A program made the position numbers and the translations under genes. From Fibrobacter sp. UWB16 (GTDB lineage Bacteria > Fibrobacterota > Fibrobacteria > Fibrobacterales > Fibrobacteraceae), in the NCBI RefSeq assembly GCF_900215325.1, contig NZ_OCMS01000002.1:310001-374000 (forward strand): DNA of 64,000 nt, in the 5' to 3' direction. This document shows positions 35,094 to 45,000 of the stretch, one piece after another; the stretch's first letter is position 1, and every line of letters begins with the position of its first letter. The notes under the pieces were generated by a model. That model ran no database searches, was not told the origin of the DNA, and saw only the letters and a program-made list of their open reading frames with translations.

Positions 35094-35717
35094 TTATAAG
35101 GATTCCATTTTCAGCGGTGGCATTTGAAGGCCATCGTGGATTTTTTCAAAAGATCCGTGGTATTTCCCGTCGCTATTACGAGTAAATTCAAAACGAGTAA
35201 CCATGGCGTAACTGAACATGCCTTCGACAAATATGTTGTCAGGTAGTCCGCAACGAGAGTGCTGCAAAGAGGCGATTACGCCAGCATGTGTAATGCACAG
35301 AAATTCACCATCGTCTGGGAGCGTGTCTATGAACGATCCTGCGCGTTTGTCTATATCGTAAAAGTTTTCTCCGTTAGGGAACCTATAGCCGCGGAGGTCG
35401 CTAGTCCAGGCGTGCATCTCAGAACGGGGAACTGCCGTGAGCTTTTGACCTTCCCATGAGCCGAAGTTAAGCTCAATGATGGCGGGCTCTTTTTCGACGG
35501 GCAATCCCAAAAGCTGTGATGCTTTGTCGGCGAACTTGACGCAGCGGATGAGCGGGCTTGAAAACAAACGAGTTGGCTTGGCTCCTTTGTTTGTGAGAGC
35601 CTTGAGTGCTTTGTCTGATTCTTCTTCGAACGTGGGGGAGACGTCAAAGTCCAGTCTTCCGTAACAAACATCATTTGGGTTGTAAGGCTTGGTATGTCGA
35701 ATTGTCCAAAGAATCAT
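35094..35717 (-). CDS. Histidine phosphatase family protein (CobC-like)
   Basis: 207 residues. The phosphohistidine motif is IRHTKP near residue 6, followed by CYGRLDFDVS; the acid/base region is ELNFGSWEG and the second catalytic histidine is in ITHAGVIAS. CYGR...D and the E-x-x-F-G-x-W-E-G block are typical of alpha-ribazole phosphatase (CobC) and related branch-1 enzymes. No cobalamin genes are nearby, so a general phosphatase role is equally possible. It is transcribed behind the small RNA gene, which has its own terminator. Confidence 0.8.
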   Translation of the reverse strand: MILWTIRHTKPYNPNDVCYGRLDFDVSPTFEEESDKALKALTNKGAKPTRLFSSPLIRCVKFADKASQLLGLPVEKEPAIIELNFGSWEGQKLTAVPRSEMHAWTSDLRGYRFPNGENFYDIDKRAGSFIDTLPDDGEFLCITHAGVIASLQHSRCGLPDNIFVEGMFSYAMVTRFEFTRNSDGKYHGSFEKIHDGLQMPPLKMESL

Positions 35718-35727
35718 ATTTATCCAT

Positions 35728-35750
35728 AAAAAAAACGCCCTTGGCGGGCG
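35728..35750 (-). terminator. Intrinsic terminator of the SRP-like RNA
   Basis: On the minus strand CGCCC and GGGCG close a short hairpin, followed by eight T residues, seven bases after the RNA's closing helix. Confidence 0.85.
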
Positions 35751-35757
35751 AAAAAAA

Positions 35758-35853
35758 GTCCTAGGCTACCTGAGCACATAAAGATCCGCAAGTCCGTTGC
35801 TGCTTTCGCCCTGGCGAGTTGCCCGCAAATAATCATTGCGCAGGGCCTAGGAC
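35758..35853 (-). ncRNA. ffs: Signal recognition particle RNA, small bacterial type (probable)
   Basis: A 96-base non-coding unit. Its ends pair perfectly (GTCCTAGGC with GCCTAGGAC) and extend into CTG/CAG. The middle reads GGCAACTCGCCAGGGCGAAA then GCAGCAACGG, close to the SRP domain IV consensus: CCAGG on the 5' side, a GNRA tetraloop (GAAA), and AGCA on the 3' side, forming the Ffh-binding internal loop. The helix under the tetraloop appears to be two base pairs, shorter than the usual three or more. A sigma70 promoter and a terminator bracket it exactly. SRP RNA is the best reading; another structured RNA remains possible. Confidence 0.72.
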
Positions 35854-35858
35854 CTACA

Positions 35859-35887
35859 AATATAGAAACAAACTATATTTTTTTCAA
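35859..35887 (-). promoter_or_regulatory. Sigma70 promoter of the SRP-like RNA
   Basis: On the minus strand TTGAAA (35887-35882) and TATATT (35864-35859) are exactly 17 bases apart. The expected start is within a few bases of the RNA's 5' end. Confidence 0.85.
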
Positions 35888-36007
35888 GGGTTAATTTTAT
35901 AGCCCTGAACGGGCCAAAATGTTCCATATAATACGGAATTGTTATTGTTCCTTACAAAAAGTGGTCGAAAATGCCCCATTTTTCGTACATTTTACCGTAA
36001 CGAATGT

Positions 36008-36035
36008 TTTACAGTTAAAAAAATGTTACTATATT
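36008..36035 (+). promoter_or_regulatory. Promoter of the first giant cadherin gene
   Basis: TTTACA (36008-36013), a 16-base spacer and TATATT (36030-36035). The -10 context GTTACTATATT recurs upstream of the second giant gene. Confidence 0.6.
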
Positions 36036-36082
36036 CAGTAATAGGTGTTTGAGGTTGTAGATCTTAATTGTTGGGGTCTGTT

Positions 36083-39000
36083 ATGAAAAAAGGAAATCTG
36101 TTTTTGAGAACTGTATTGAGTACATTGGCGGCCGCACTAGGGCTGGCGGTTCCCGCTATGGCACAAGAAAATGTGCCGGAGGTTGAACGCATTGTTGTCA
36201 AATTGGATCCGTTACAATTTTCCGGAGTGACGGACGAGGATCAAGGGCAGAAGCTCTGGAACGACCTCATGAAGTACAAACTATGGGGTACTCAAACCAT
36301 AATTTTCAATAAGCATGATTTTAAAATTGCCGAAACTAGTGGGTACACGGGAACGGCTGTTGGTGATGTTGTCTTCAATGATTATGGGCATACACTTGGT
36401 GGTCCGATTGTTTCGGGCCGTGATCTTGTTTTTGCAAAAGGTGCGGCTACGGAAGATTCTCTAATAGGAGGATCAATATATGCCAGAAAACTTTATTTGC
36501 CAGATAACTATAAAGTCGAAAATTCTCGGTATGATGGGAATATTTGTTTTGAAGACGATATCGTTTTTTCTGCGCCTGACAAAAATGGAGCTGAATGGGA
36601 ATATTATGAGTGGATTAATACTTTAAATCGTTTTATCGAAAATGCTCACAAAGCAATTCTTAATGACGACCGTAGAAAAGAAGGCAAGGTTTATGCTAAC
36701 TGGGCTAAGGATCTTTCTAATCCGTCTGCTGTGAATCTTGATGGTGTCTTTAGTGATGATGAAGGTGCTGTTAAATGTCCTTCGGATGTTCCGAGACCAG
36801 ATGTGGGACTGACCGTACCTGTGCTTGATGAGTCTGGTATTAATTGGGAACCCTCCGTTAGTTTGAGCTCAAGCTTTTATGGCGAAGTCCAGTATATTCA
36901 CGTTCCGCCCATTTCTGAAGATGATATCAAGAACGAACATACTTGGTTCGATAAGTATGTCGAGAATATTGAATTTTTCGGAAATTACGGAAAGAAGCTT
37001 TATATCTTGATGCCGTCCAGTCAGCAGAACGCTGATAAAAAGACGACTGGTCGCTTGACGCGTATCTTTACACAACAAGGTATTAATATTCAAAGTTCTG
37101 CAAATGATACAAAGATTCAGGTGGCTTATGTCGGTAGTGATGCTACGTGGGACTCCGAAAATAAACGATGGAATTTTGACGAAAACGAAATAACCGTAGT
37201 CCATGATACCGCTTATGCTGGTAATCTTTTGTTCTATACGAACGCGGACATCAATTGGCCTGCAATGAATAGTAATAGGGAATCTGATTATCAGGGAACC
37301 TTTATTACTACGGGCGATTTTACAATCAACGATCATTTAAGTGTTGCTGGTCAGCTGATTGCTGGTGGAACTCTTTGGTTTGAATCTGAATTTAATGGGG
37401 AATTCCACTATGTTCCATTCAATACTCCTGAAATTAAGACAAATGTTTTTGCGGGTGATAAGTTCAAGGAAGATGACAATACATGGTATGACATGCAGTT
37501 CTACTTGACGGATACCGCACATACCGAAGTATCTTTCGATTATTGCTTTGCTTTCTTTGATGAAATTGAAGATGCTGATACGAAATTTGCCGCTTATAAA
37601 AGTAAGGAATACGGCAACCTTTCGGGTGAGTTTGCTAAACGTGAAGATTTAGGTGTAAATGATGATAACCATAAAATGCCGTTCTGCAAGGATGGTGAAT
37701 CAAGACATATAGTCATTAGAAAGGGAAAACGTCATCCAGATGTTCCTGAATATTCAGCATGGCTCAAAGTCATTGATGATGATAAGATCGAAGGCGATGA
37801 ATACATGTTATTCAAGATTATGAACTTGAATGGTGCTGCTATCTCGGGCAACAAGTTCGGTGGTGGTCTCGTGGTTAAACTTGTGGATTCCAATAATAAG
37901 CCGCCACACTTTGTTGATTTGGATAAAGTTAATCTTGCTGTTCCTGAAAATGCCACAAAGGCTTTGGCGGGTACGCTTGTTGCCGAAGATGACGAAGGTG
38001 ATGAATATGCATATGAAATAGTGGGTGGCTCTGCTGAAGAATTATTCCAAATTAATTCTAAAGGCGAAGTTTCTATGAAAAATGGTGTTGATCCGTTTGA
38101 TTATGAAGCTTGGAAGGCCGCCGGTACAAAGCTAACCCTTGATATAGAAGTTTGCGATACAAAGGATACGCAACATAGTACATTCCTTTGTGATAGCCGC
38201 ACGTTCACGGTTAGCATTATTGACGTTAACGAAAAGCCATACTTCGACTACGCCGCAGATGCGAAAAAGGAAATCAAGATTGCCGAAAATTCAATGAATG
38301 CTGATGAAGCGGTGAAAACGGCGGATCTTGATACCTATATTGATAAATTGGGTATTGTTGTTAAAAATTCGAAGTTTACGAATAACGAAGTCGTAGTAAT
38401 TGGTGGTGATGTCGATGACTTTGGCGTTTCCAAGGCTGGTGTTATCTACGCAAAGCATAATCTTGATTATGAACTGAAGAGCACGTATAAGATTACCTTG
38501 CGAGTCCGTGATGTGGATACGGAAAATTATCCGGATCTTTATGACGATATGGAATTTACCATTACCGTAACGGATATCGATGACGGTCCGAAGTTTGAAT
38601 TTGCAGCCTACAATGGAACCGTTGATGAAAACTCCGTCGCTGGCACTGTAGTCGATTTAGACCACGCTATCGTGGCAAAATCAACTCTTGAAGATGCTAC
38701 GATTACTTACAAGTTGCTTGATGAAACCAAGTCGTTTGTAATCGACCCGGTTACGGGTGTCATCACGGTGGCTGAAGGTGCTGTCCTCGATTTCGAAACG
38801 AAGGATACTTACGAGATGAAGGTTGTCGCTTCTGATGAATCTGGTGTTGAAGGTCAAATAGTGCAGACCGATACAGCCGATGTTATCATCAAGCTTAACG
38901 ACTTGAAGCATTACCTGAAGGAAACTGTATTCGAAATTGCGGAAGATGCGGCTAAGGAATCTAAAATCAAGCCGTCGCTTGAAACCACTGAACCTGGCAT

Positions 39001-41530
39001 TGTTGATGATGCCAAGTATACCTACTATATCCTCGACGGTTCCAAGGAAGTTTCTTCGAATAAGATCTTTGAACTCGATCCGGAGACTGGTACGTTCTCC
39101 GTTGTAGCCGGTCTGGATTATGAGACGAAGGACTCCTATTCCATCAAGGTCCGTGTGAAGAATGCTATTGGCAATTCTTCTGATACAACAGTGACGATCA
39201 ATATTATCGATGTGAATGAAGCTCCGTCTATCCTTGTGGATACAATCTATGTGAAGGAAAATCATCCTGTCGATGAACCGTTCAGCACTGTCAAGACGGA
39301 TAAGGACGATCCGGATACAAAGAATCCTGATTTCCGCAACAACGTTTATACCAATACTGATGGTAGCAAAATCTTCAAGGTGGATTCGAATGGCGATGTC
39401 ATTCTCCTGAAGCCTCTCGATTACGAAGCTGATTCAGTCTATACGATTGATGTACGCGTAAGCGATAAGGAAGACAATACGCTGACTTCGACCAAGAAGG
39501 TTGTTGTTAAGGTTGTGGATGTCTATGAAAGGTCCGAAGTCGAAATTACACGTGTCGAAGATAGGGATTCTATCTATCTCAAGCCGGATTCCGTCTTTGT
39601 GAACGATTCTGTCGTGGGCATTGAATGGACTCGTGACGGTAAGATCGATTCTAGTGTCGATTCGCTTAAAGAAGGTTGCAATGTCATTATCAAGAAATTC
39701 CATGACAAGACTAAGAATGATCCGGGTGCCGATACGGTTGTCGTTTGCTTCAGCTCTGCCGCTCCGATTGTGACGGTCTCTGCCAATGGTGATGATGTTA
39801 CTGCAGATAACATTTATACAGTCGTTGAAAAGGCGACAAAGAACGATACTGCTGTTTACGTGAATGAAAAGAAGAATGATATCAAGGTGACTGTCAATGA
39901 CACTGCGTCTCATGTTACTAAGTCGTTCACGGTAAAGCTGGAACTGGATACGGTTGCAGTCTCTTCGAAGAATTTCAAGAGTCTCAAGAGTGTAGCGGAC
40001 TCCGAAATTACTCGTAAGAAGAATCCTGATTCTGGAATTACATCTGTTCCTGAAAATGGAACGACCTATAAGAATTCTTATACGGATGAAGTAAACGGCG
40101 TCAAGGTGACTGTTTCTTACTACACCGATAAGAATGGTAAGGATGTCAAACGTTCTGTTATCACTTCTTCTGGCAAGACAAAAGATCTCGCTGTAATCGA
40201 AGTCTCGTACACGACAAAGGTCAATGGCAAGGAAGTTACGATTTCGTACTTCGCCGCTGCATCAACGGGTGAACGTGTCACGCTGAATACTGGCCTTACC
40301 GATAGCGAGTCTGTGCTCTCTGCAGATGGCGAATACGTGACGGCTTCGTACAAAGTGTACTATGACTATGTTGACAAGAACGGCAACACCGTCGAAGTCT
40401 CTTACTATCTGGATGACAAGGGCAATATCGCGAAGAACAACGAAGGAAACATTGGTTACAATGTCGCTTATACTTATGTGAACAAGTATGGCAACTCTTC
40501 GAAGAAGGACGTGTTTATCGTTCTTGACCAGAAGGGACCTGTTGTAAAGATCGTTTCTCCGCGTGAAGATGACGTTCTTACCGCAAACTTTGCTGTGGTC
40601 AAGTGGACTGTCAATGGTGAAGAACAGGATACGCTCCGCGTTCAAGGCCTTGACAATGGCGTGCAGACGATTGTCCGTGTGTTCCGCGACAAGGCCGGCA
40701 ACGAATCCCGCGATTCTGTGCATGTCTTGGTCAAGAAGGCAAAGGACATCAGTATTGATGTTGAAAAGCCTGTAACGAAGGTCGATCGCGACTCTGTCGA
40801 AAAGTACTACAAGGACAGCAAGCCGAGTGATGACCAGACTTATAGCGTGACATTCTTCAACTATGAAAAGGACGCCGAAACCGAAGCCATTGTTGGAATT
40901 AAGGGCAAGGCCAAGAAGGGCTCTGGCGAAGAACCGTATTCTGGCTTGAAGGGCCACCTCGGACCGACACTCAAGGTCGACGCTCGCGTTCCTGTGGTAA
41001 GTGCTGTGGGTGGACTGGCAACGCTGGACGACATCATGAGCAGTGATGGCCTTGTGGCCGTGGAAGGCGTTGATGCCGCTAACGGTAAGAAGATGGCTGT
41101 GGACGAATACGTTGAAAAGCACTGTACCGAAGAGTTCAGAAAAGCTTTGAAGAAGTCCAAGGATTACAGCCACATGAACCTTTACTGGACGACGCTCAAG
41201 GTTAAAGTCTGGGTGTACTCGAATACGGGTGTGTTTACGGACTACTATAGCTTTGACTACGACCTTGATGATCCTGAATATGTGAATGAAGCTGGTCTTT
41301 TGAAGTTCTACTTCGAACTCAAGCCTGATGAAAACGGTGACGTGAGAACTAAAGATGGACGTCTCTATGGCACCGGGGCTTACCTCTTCAAGACCGAAGT
41401 CAGGATGAGTTCTAAGCTTCGCTGCGACCTTCCGCCGATATCCGACGAAGGCAAGAAGAAGAACTCCGTTGTTAAGACGAGCGACGACTTGCTCAAGTCG
41501 TTCGGCTACAGACGTCCCGTTAACAAATAG
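36083..41530 (+). CDS. Giant secreted cadherin-repeat protein, paralogue 1
   Basis: 1815 residues from ATG 36083, chosen because the signal peptide (FLRTVLSTLAAALGLAVPAMA) begins there. Head, about residues 25-600: beta-rich, with TRIFT, then AGNLLFYTNADI, LSVAGQLIAGG and FDYCFAFFDE, shared with the protein at 42.0 kb. Residues 600-1150: about five cadherin-like repeats marked by linkers such as IDVNEKPYF, TDIDDGPKF and IDVNEAPSI, and by LDYE cores, which should bind calcium. Residues 1150-1815: a module shared with the paralogue, opening VEITRVE and containing GHLGPTL, VSAVGGLATLDDI and DGRLYGTGAY, ending FGYRRPVNK. It is probably a surface adhesin. No known sorting domain is recognised. Confidence 0.85.
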   Translation: MKKGNLFLRTVLSTLAAALGLAVPAMAQENVPEVERIVVKLDPLQFSGVTDEDQGQKLWNDLMKYKLWGTQTIIFNKHDFKIAETSGYTGTAVGDVVFNDYGHTLGGPIVSGRDLVFAKGAATEDSLIGGSIYARKLYLPDNYKVENSRYDGNICFEDDIVFSAPDKNGAEWEYYEWINTLNRFIENAHKAILNDDRRKEGKVYANWAKDLSNPSAVNLDGVFSDDEGAVKCPSDVPRPDVGLTVPVLDESGINWEPSVSLSSSFYGEVQYIHVPPISEDDIKNEHTWFDKYVENIEFFGNYGKKLYILMPSSQQNADKKTTGRLTRIFTQQGINIQSSANDTKIQVAYVGSDATWDSENKRWNFDENEITVVHDTAYAGNLLFYTNADINWPAMNSNRESDYQGTFITTGDFTINDHLSVAGQLIAGGTLWFESEFNGEFHYVPFNTPEIKTNVFAGDKFKEDDNTWYDMQFYLTDTAHTEVSFDYCFAFFDEIEDADTKFAAYKSKEYGNLSGEFAKREDLGVNDDNHKMPFCKDGESRHIVIRKGKRHPDVPEYSAWLKVIDDDKIEGDEYMLFKIMNLNGAAISGNKFGGGLVVKLVDSNNKPPHFVDLDKVNLAVPENATKALAGTLVAEDDEGDEYAYEIVGGSAEELFQINSKGEVSMKNGVDPFDYEAWKAAGTKLTLDIEVCDTKDTQHSTFLCDSRTFTVSIIDVNEKPYFDYAADAKKEIKIAENSMNADEAVKTADLDTYIDKLGIVVKNSKFTNNEVVVIGGDVDDFGVSKAGVIYAKHNLDYELKSTYKITLRVRDVDTENYPDLYDDMEFTITVTDIDDGPKFEFAAYNGTVDENSVAGTVVDLDHAIVAKSTLEDATITYKLLDETKSFVIDPVTGVITVAEGAVLDFETKDTYEMKVVASDESGVEGQIVQTDTADVIIKLNDLKHYLKETVFEIAEDAAKESKIKPSLETTEPGIVDDAKYTYYILDGSKEVSSNKIFELDPETGTFSVVAGLDYETKDSYSIKVRVKNAIGNSSDTTVTINIIDVNEAPSILVDTIYVKENHPVDEPFSTVKTDKDDPDTKNPDFRNNVYTNTDGSKIFKVDSNGDVILLKPLDYEADSVYTIDVRVSDKEDNTLTSTKKVVVKVVDVYERSEVEITRVEDRDSIYLKPDSVFVNDSVVGIEWTRDGKIDSSVDSLKEGCNVIIKKFHDKTKNDPGADTVVVCFSSAAPIVTVSANGDDVTADNIYTVVEKATKNDTAVYVNEKKNDIKVTVNDTASHVTKSFTVKLELDTVAVSSKNFKSLKSVADSEITRKKNPDSGITSVPENGTTYKNSYTDEVNGVKVTVSYYTDKNGKDVKRSVITSSGKTKDLAVIEVSYTTKVNGKEVTISYFAAASTGERVTLNTGLTDSESVLSADGEYVTASYKVYYDYVDKNGNTVEVSYYLDDKGNIAKNNEGNIGYNVAYTYVNKYGNSSKKDVFIVLDQKGPVVKIVSPREDDVLTANFAVVKWTVNGEEQDTLRVQGLDNGVQTIVRVFRDKAGNESRDSVHVLVKKAKDISIDVEKPVTKVDRDSVEKYYKDSKPSDDQTYSVTFFNYEKDAETEAIVGIKGKAKKGSGEEPYSGLKGHLGPTLKVDARVPVVSAVGGLATLDDIMSSDGLVAVEGVDAANGKKMAVDEYVEKHCTEEFRKALKKSKDYSHMNLYWTTLKVKVWVYSNTGVFTDYYSFDYDLDDPEYVNEAGLLKFYFELKPDENGDVRTKDGRLYGTGAYLFKTEVRMSSKLRCDLPPISDEGKKKNSVVKTSDDLLKSFGYRRPVNK

Positions 41531-41554
41531 GTGCATCGCCTGTTGATAAATTGT

Positions 41555-41583
41555 AGGGTGAAACTTCGGTTCCGCCCTTTTTT
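41555..41583 (+). terminator. Terminator after the first giant gene
   Basis: AGGGTGAAAC and GTTCCGCCCT pair (one mismatch) around a TTCG tetraloop, followed by T residues. Confidence 0.75.
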
Positions 41584-41676
41584 CTTATCCACGCCTCATG
41601 CTAAGCTCATCGACAACACTGAACGTTGCTTTTTCATCCTGTCGTTCGCATATTCGACATCCTGAATGCCTCGCCT

Positions 41677-41783
41677 CTCGTCATCCTGACGCCACGTTTC
41701 TCGTCATCCTGACGCCATGTTTCTCGTCATCCTGACGCCACGTTTCTCGTCATCCTGACGCCGAAGGCGGAAGGATCCAGTGA
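41677..41783. repeat. 23-bp tandem repeat merging into a REP-like element
   Basis: Three full units of 23 bases (CTCGTCATCCTGACGCCACG then TTT; the second has one change) at 41677, 41700 and 41723. A fourth starts at 41746 and continues into GCCGAAGGCGGAAGGATCC and AGT. The core is the dispersed GTCATCCTGA element. This fills most of the 475-base gap between the two giant genes; the remaining part holds a terminator, the next promoter and a stem-loop. Confidence 0.9.
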
Positions 41784-41908
41784 CCTTCCATAGCTCATAT
41801 AATACGCATGATACAGATTCCGTAAATCAACTCCTGAAAATCGGCGAAAATGATACTTAAATCTTACAATTTTACAAGATTTCACATTTCTTTAGATTGA
41901 GCCGTTAC

Positions 41909-41914
41909 TATATT
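41909..41914 (+). promoter_or_regulatory. Likely -10 box of the second giant gene
   Basis: TATATT in the context GTTACTATATT, identical to the context upstream of the first giant gene. No convincing -35 is seen. Confidence 0.45.
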
Positions 41915-41954
41915 TCATTAGAAAAGTGTTTGGATGATTTGGGAAGGAAACTGT

Positions 41955-41980
41955 GACAAATTTCTGGAGTGAAATTTGTC
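41955..41980. promoter_or_regulatory. Perfect 10-bp inverted repeat in the leader of the second giant gene
   Basis: GACAAATTTC and GAAATTTGTC are perfect complements around a six-base loop, 25 bases before the ATG and just ahead of AAAGGAG. It could be an mRNA stabiliser, a translation-control hairpin or an operator. Confidence 0.6.
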
Positions 41981-42005
41981 GTAGCAAAAGGAGCATAAGG
42001 TTATT

Positions 42006-45000
42006 ATGTGGTTTGGCAAATTAAGTCTTAAAGCTGCAGCTTTAGTTCTGTTTGGCGCTGTTTCGTCAATGGCTGCAGAAACAGCTGTTGCCCCAATGAC
42101 ATTTGGGGACACAAAAACGGATGTCAACAACTGGAACTACCTGACTCAGTATAAGCTTTGGGGTACCAATGGTATCGAACTGGGCAATAGACCTGGTTTC
42201 TATAATCCAAATTACTTTAACAAAGAAACTGGAGTCATGACTTATCCAGCTAACTTTCCTTTGTTAGACTCCCTTGGTGCTGTGGGTACTAATAAAACCC
42301 TTTCCTCAGTTGGTGATGGCGGTTGGCTTGATGGCCCTGTTGTTGTCGGTGGAAACATTACTAATAAAGGACAGAACTTTGAAATTTTGACAGGCCCGAT
42401 TCGTACAAACGGCTCTAATGCTGCTATTGTTCGTGATGGCGTTCTAAGCTGTCGTTTAGACAATACGACTGGAAATTGTAGTCCAGCTAAGGTTCCTGAT
42501 TATCGTTCTGCAATCAAGGTGCCGACCTTGACGGGTAGTATTACATGGCGTTCCGCCATTACCGTGCCCAATAGTAAAAGGTACACAATCGATGTCAATT
42601 CGATGTGCTCGGGAACAGGAACGTGTGATATCTACTATGAAGCCATTAATTTTGAAAATGATGGCCGTCTTGTTGTTTCCATGCCAGATGATGGACGCAC
42701 GACTCGTATTTTTACGAAAAGCTTGAACATGAATACTCATCCCCAGATTGTTGTTCGTTATCCGAGCAAGGGTGATCTTAAGGCTAATGAGTACGAAGGT
42801 AATTTGCTGATTTATGTTAATGGCGATATTACTTTTGTGAATACGGATAATGCGGACATGATGGGTACCTTGGTCAGTAATGGTACCATTGAAATGCGCT
42901 GCAATATGACGGTTGCTGGACAGTTTATTGCAAATAAAATCATTATTGGTAATGAAATCGAAGCAAAAAAGTTTACTTTTAAGCCGTTTAACAAAGTTCC
43001 GGAACTTGTTGTTGGTAACAATTCAAAGAAGATTACGGAAAATGACAAATGGTATGATCTCGACATTGTGTTGAATGGCGATGAACCGGCTACAGAAAAA
43101 GTGACTTTTGATTATTGCTTTGAATTCCAGTCTGCTAGCGGTGTCCAGAACACTTATGCTGGCTATCAGGATGTTGGTGCTGCAGACGCCTCGCACAAGT
43201 TCCCGATATGCAATAAGGGTGAAGTCGGAAAGGGCGAAATCCCGGTTGGTGAAACAAAGGCTAAAGGTATTGGAATCAAGCCCTTACTTGATGGTCTCGT
43301 AGAAGAAGATGAAGCTCTTTGGTTCCAGCTCAAAAATATCCAGGGTGCCAAAACATCAAGTGATTATGAAGATGGCAAGGGTTACAAAATCTTTATCGTA
43401 AGTAAGGATGTTGCTCCTTCTGTTTCTAGTCAACTTGTTATTAAAGTCAATGAAGATAGCAAGTACACGTTCTCGAAGAATGACTCTAAAAATGAATTTA
43501 AATTCCAGCATGCAACTCAGTCCTTTGCTGCTGTTATTATTACAAGTCTCCCGACGGCAGGTACTTTGACTTTGGACGGTAAGGCTGTTACAAGAGATCA
43601 GAAAATTGCTGTAGGTGATCTTGGCAAACTTGAGTATACGCCAAAAGCTGATGAATTTGGCAATAAGTATGCCACGTTTGGTTATAAAGTTGTTGGCGAT
43701 GGTACTGGCACTAATACCTCTGGACCTGATCCGTACACGGCTACTATTAATGTTGTTCCTGTTAACGATGCCCCGACAGTTTCGACTAATAACAGCAATG
43801 AAGTTGTTTTTACGGTAATGGAAAAGGGCGATCTTGCTAGTGGCAAGATTACCGTCGGCGATGTTAACAATGAAAGAAACGTTGATACGTATACCTACAA
43901 TTTGGTGAACGTTTCTGGCTCTGATTATGATGCCTTTAAAAAGGCTTTCACCATTGTTAAGGATGGTGACCAGAATGCAACGCTCAAGGTCAATTCTGGT
44001 GTTACGTTGAATTATGCGACAAAGAAGAAATATGTCGTTTATGCTAAAATTTCAGATAACGCTGCAACGGAAACGGAAACCGTTACAGGTGGTGGCACAA
44101 AGGAATCTAAGCAGTTCATAATTGTAGTCAATATCAAGAACGAAAATGATGCTCCGACGATTTCTGCTCAGACCTTTACGAAACCAGAAAAGAAGTCTGA
44201 TGGAAGTGATTGGCCGAATGGCGAAAGTGTCGGTAAAGTGACCACCGCTAGTGACCCTGATGGGGATCCTTTGACTTACACAGCCCCAACCAATGTGCCG
44301 TTTAAGTTCAAGGATGGAACGAACGAACTTGTTATTACGGATGGTAGTCAGCTTGATTATGAAACAAAGCCGACTTGGACTTTCAAGGTGACTGTCACGG
44401 ATGGTGAATTTTCTGCATCCGCTAATATCACTGTGAACTTGACCGATGTCAACGAACCGCCTCCGCCGCCAATAGTTGATAAGAACTATTATATTGACGA
44501 AAATTCGGACAAGGGTACCACTTTGGGTACATTTAAGGTTACCGATGCCGATAAGATTTCTGGCTCTTATGAAACGCTGACGTATGAGATTTCTGGTGCG
44601 TTGACTGGTGCTGCCAATACGAATAAGACTTTGACTAATAAGTCTTTGAAAGATTTGTTTACCCTTACTCAAAAGAGTGTCAATAGCTCCACAGGCGAAA
44701 GAACTGTCGCTATTGTGGTAAATAATAAGGCTTTGCTTGATTACGAAGAACTCTATAAAACGAGTACCGGTAATGCAACTTATGTTGCTACCATTAAAGT
44801 CACGGATACGAAGGGCCATTCTGTTTCTAAGACAACAAATATTACCATTAGAGACGTCAATGAATCGTTGACAGCTACGGGTGGTACTTTCTACCTGCAG
44901 GAACATTCTCCGGGTGCTTCTTATGTGTGTGCAACTGGGTATGATACTGACGGTTCTTGCAAAAATGATAAGTATGGTCAGGTTGTGGGTAACGATAAGG

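Noticed and set aside
41677-41783. CRISPR array
   Set aside because: The 23-base units are contiguous, with no unique spacers and no cas genes.
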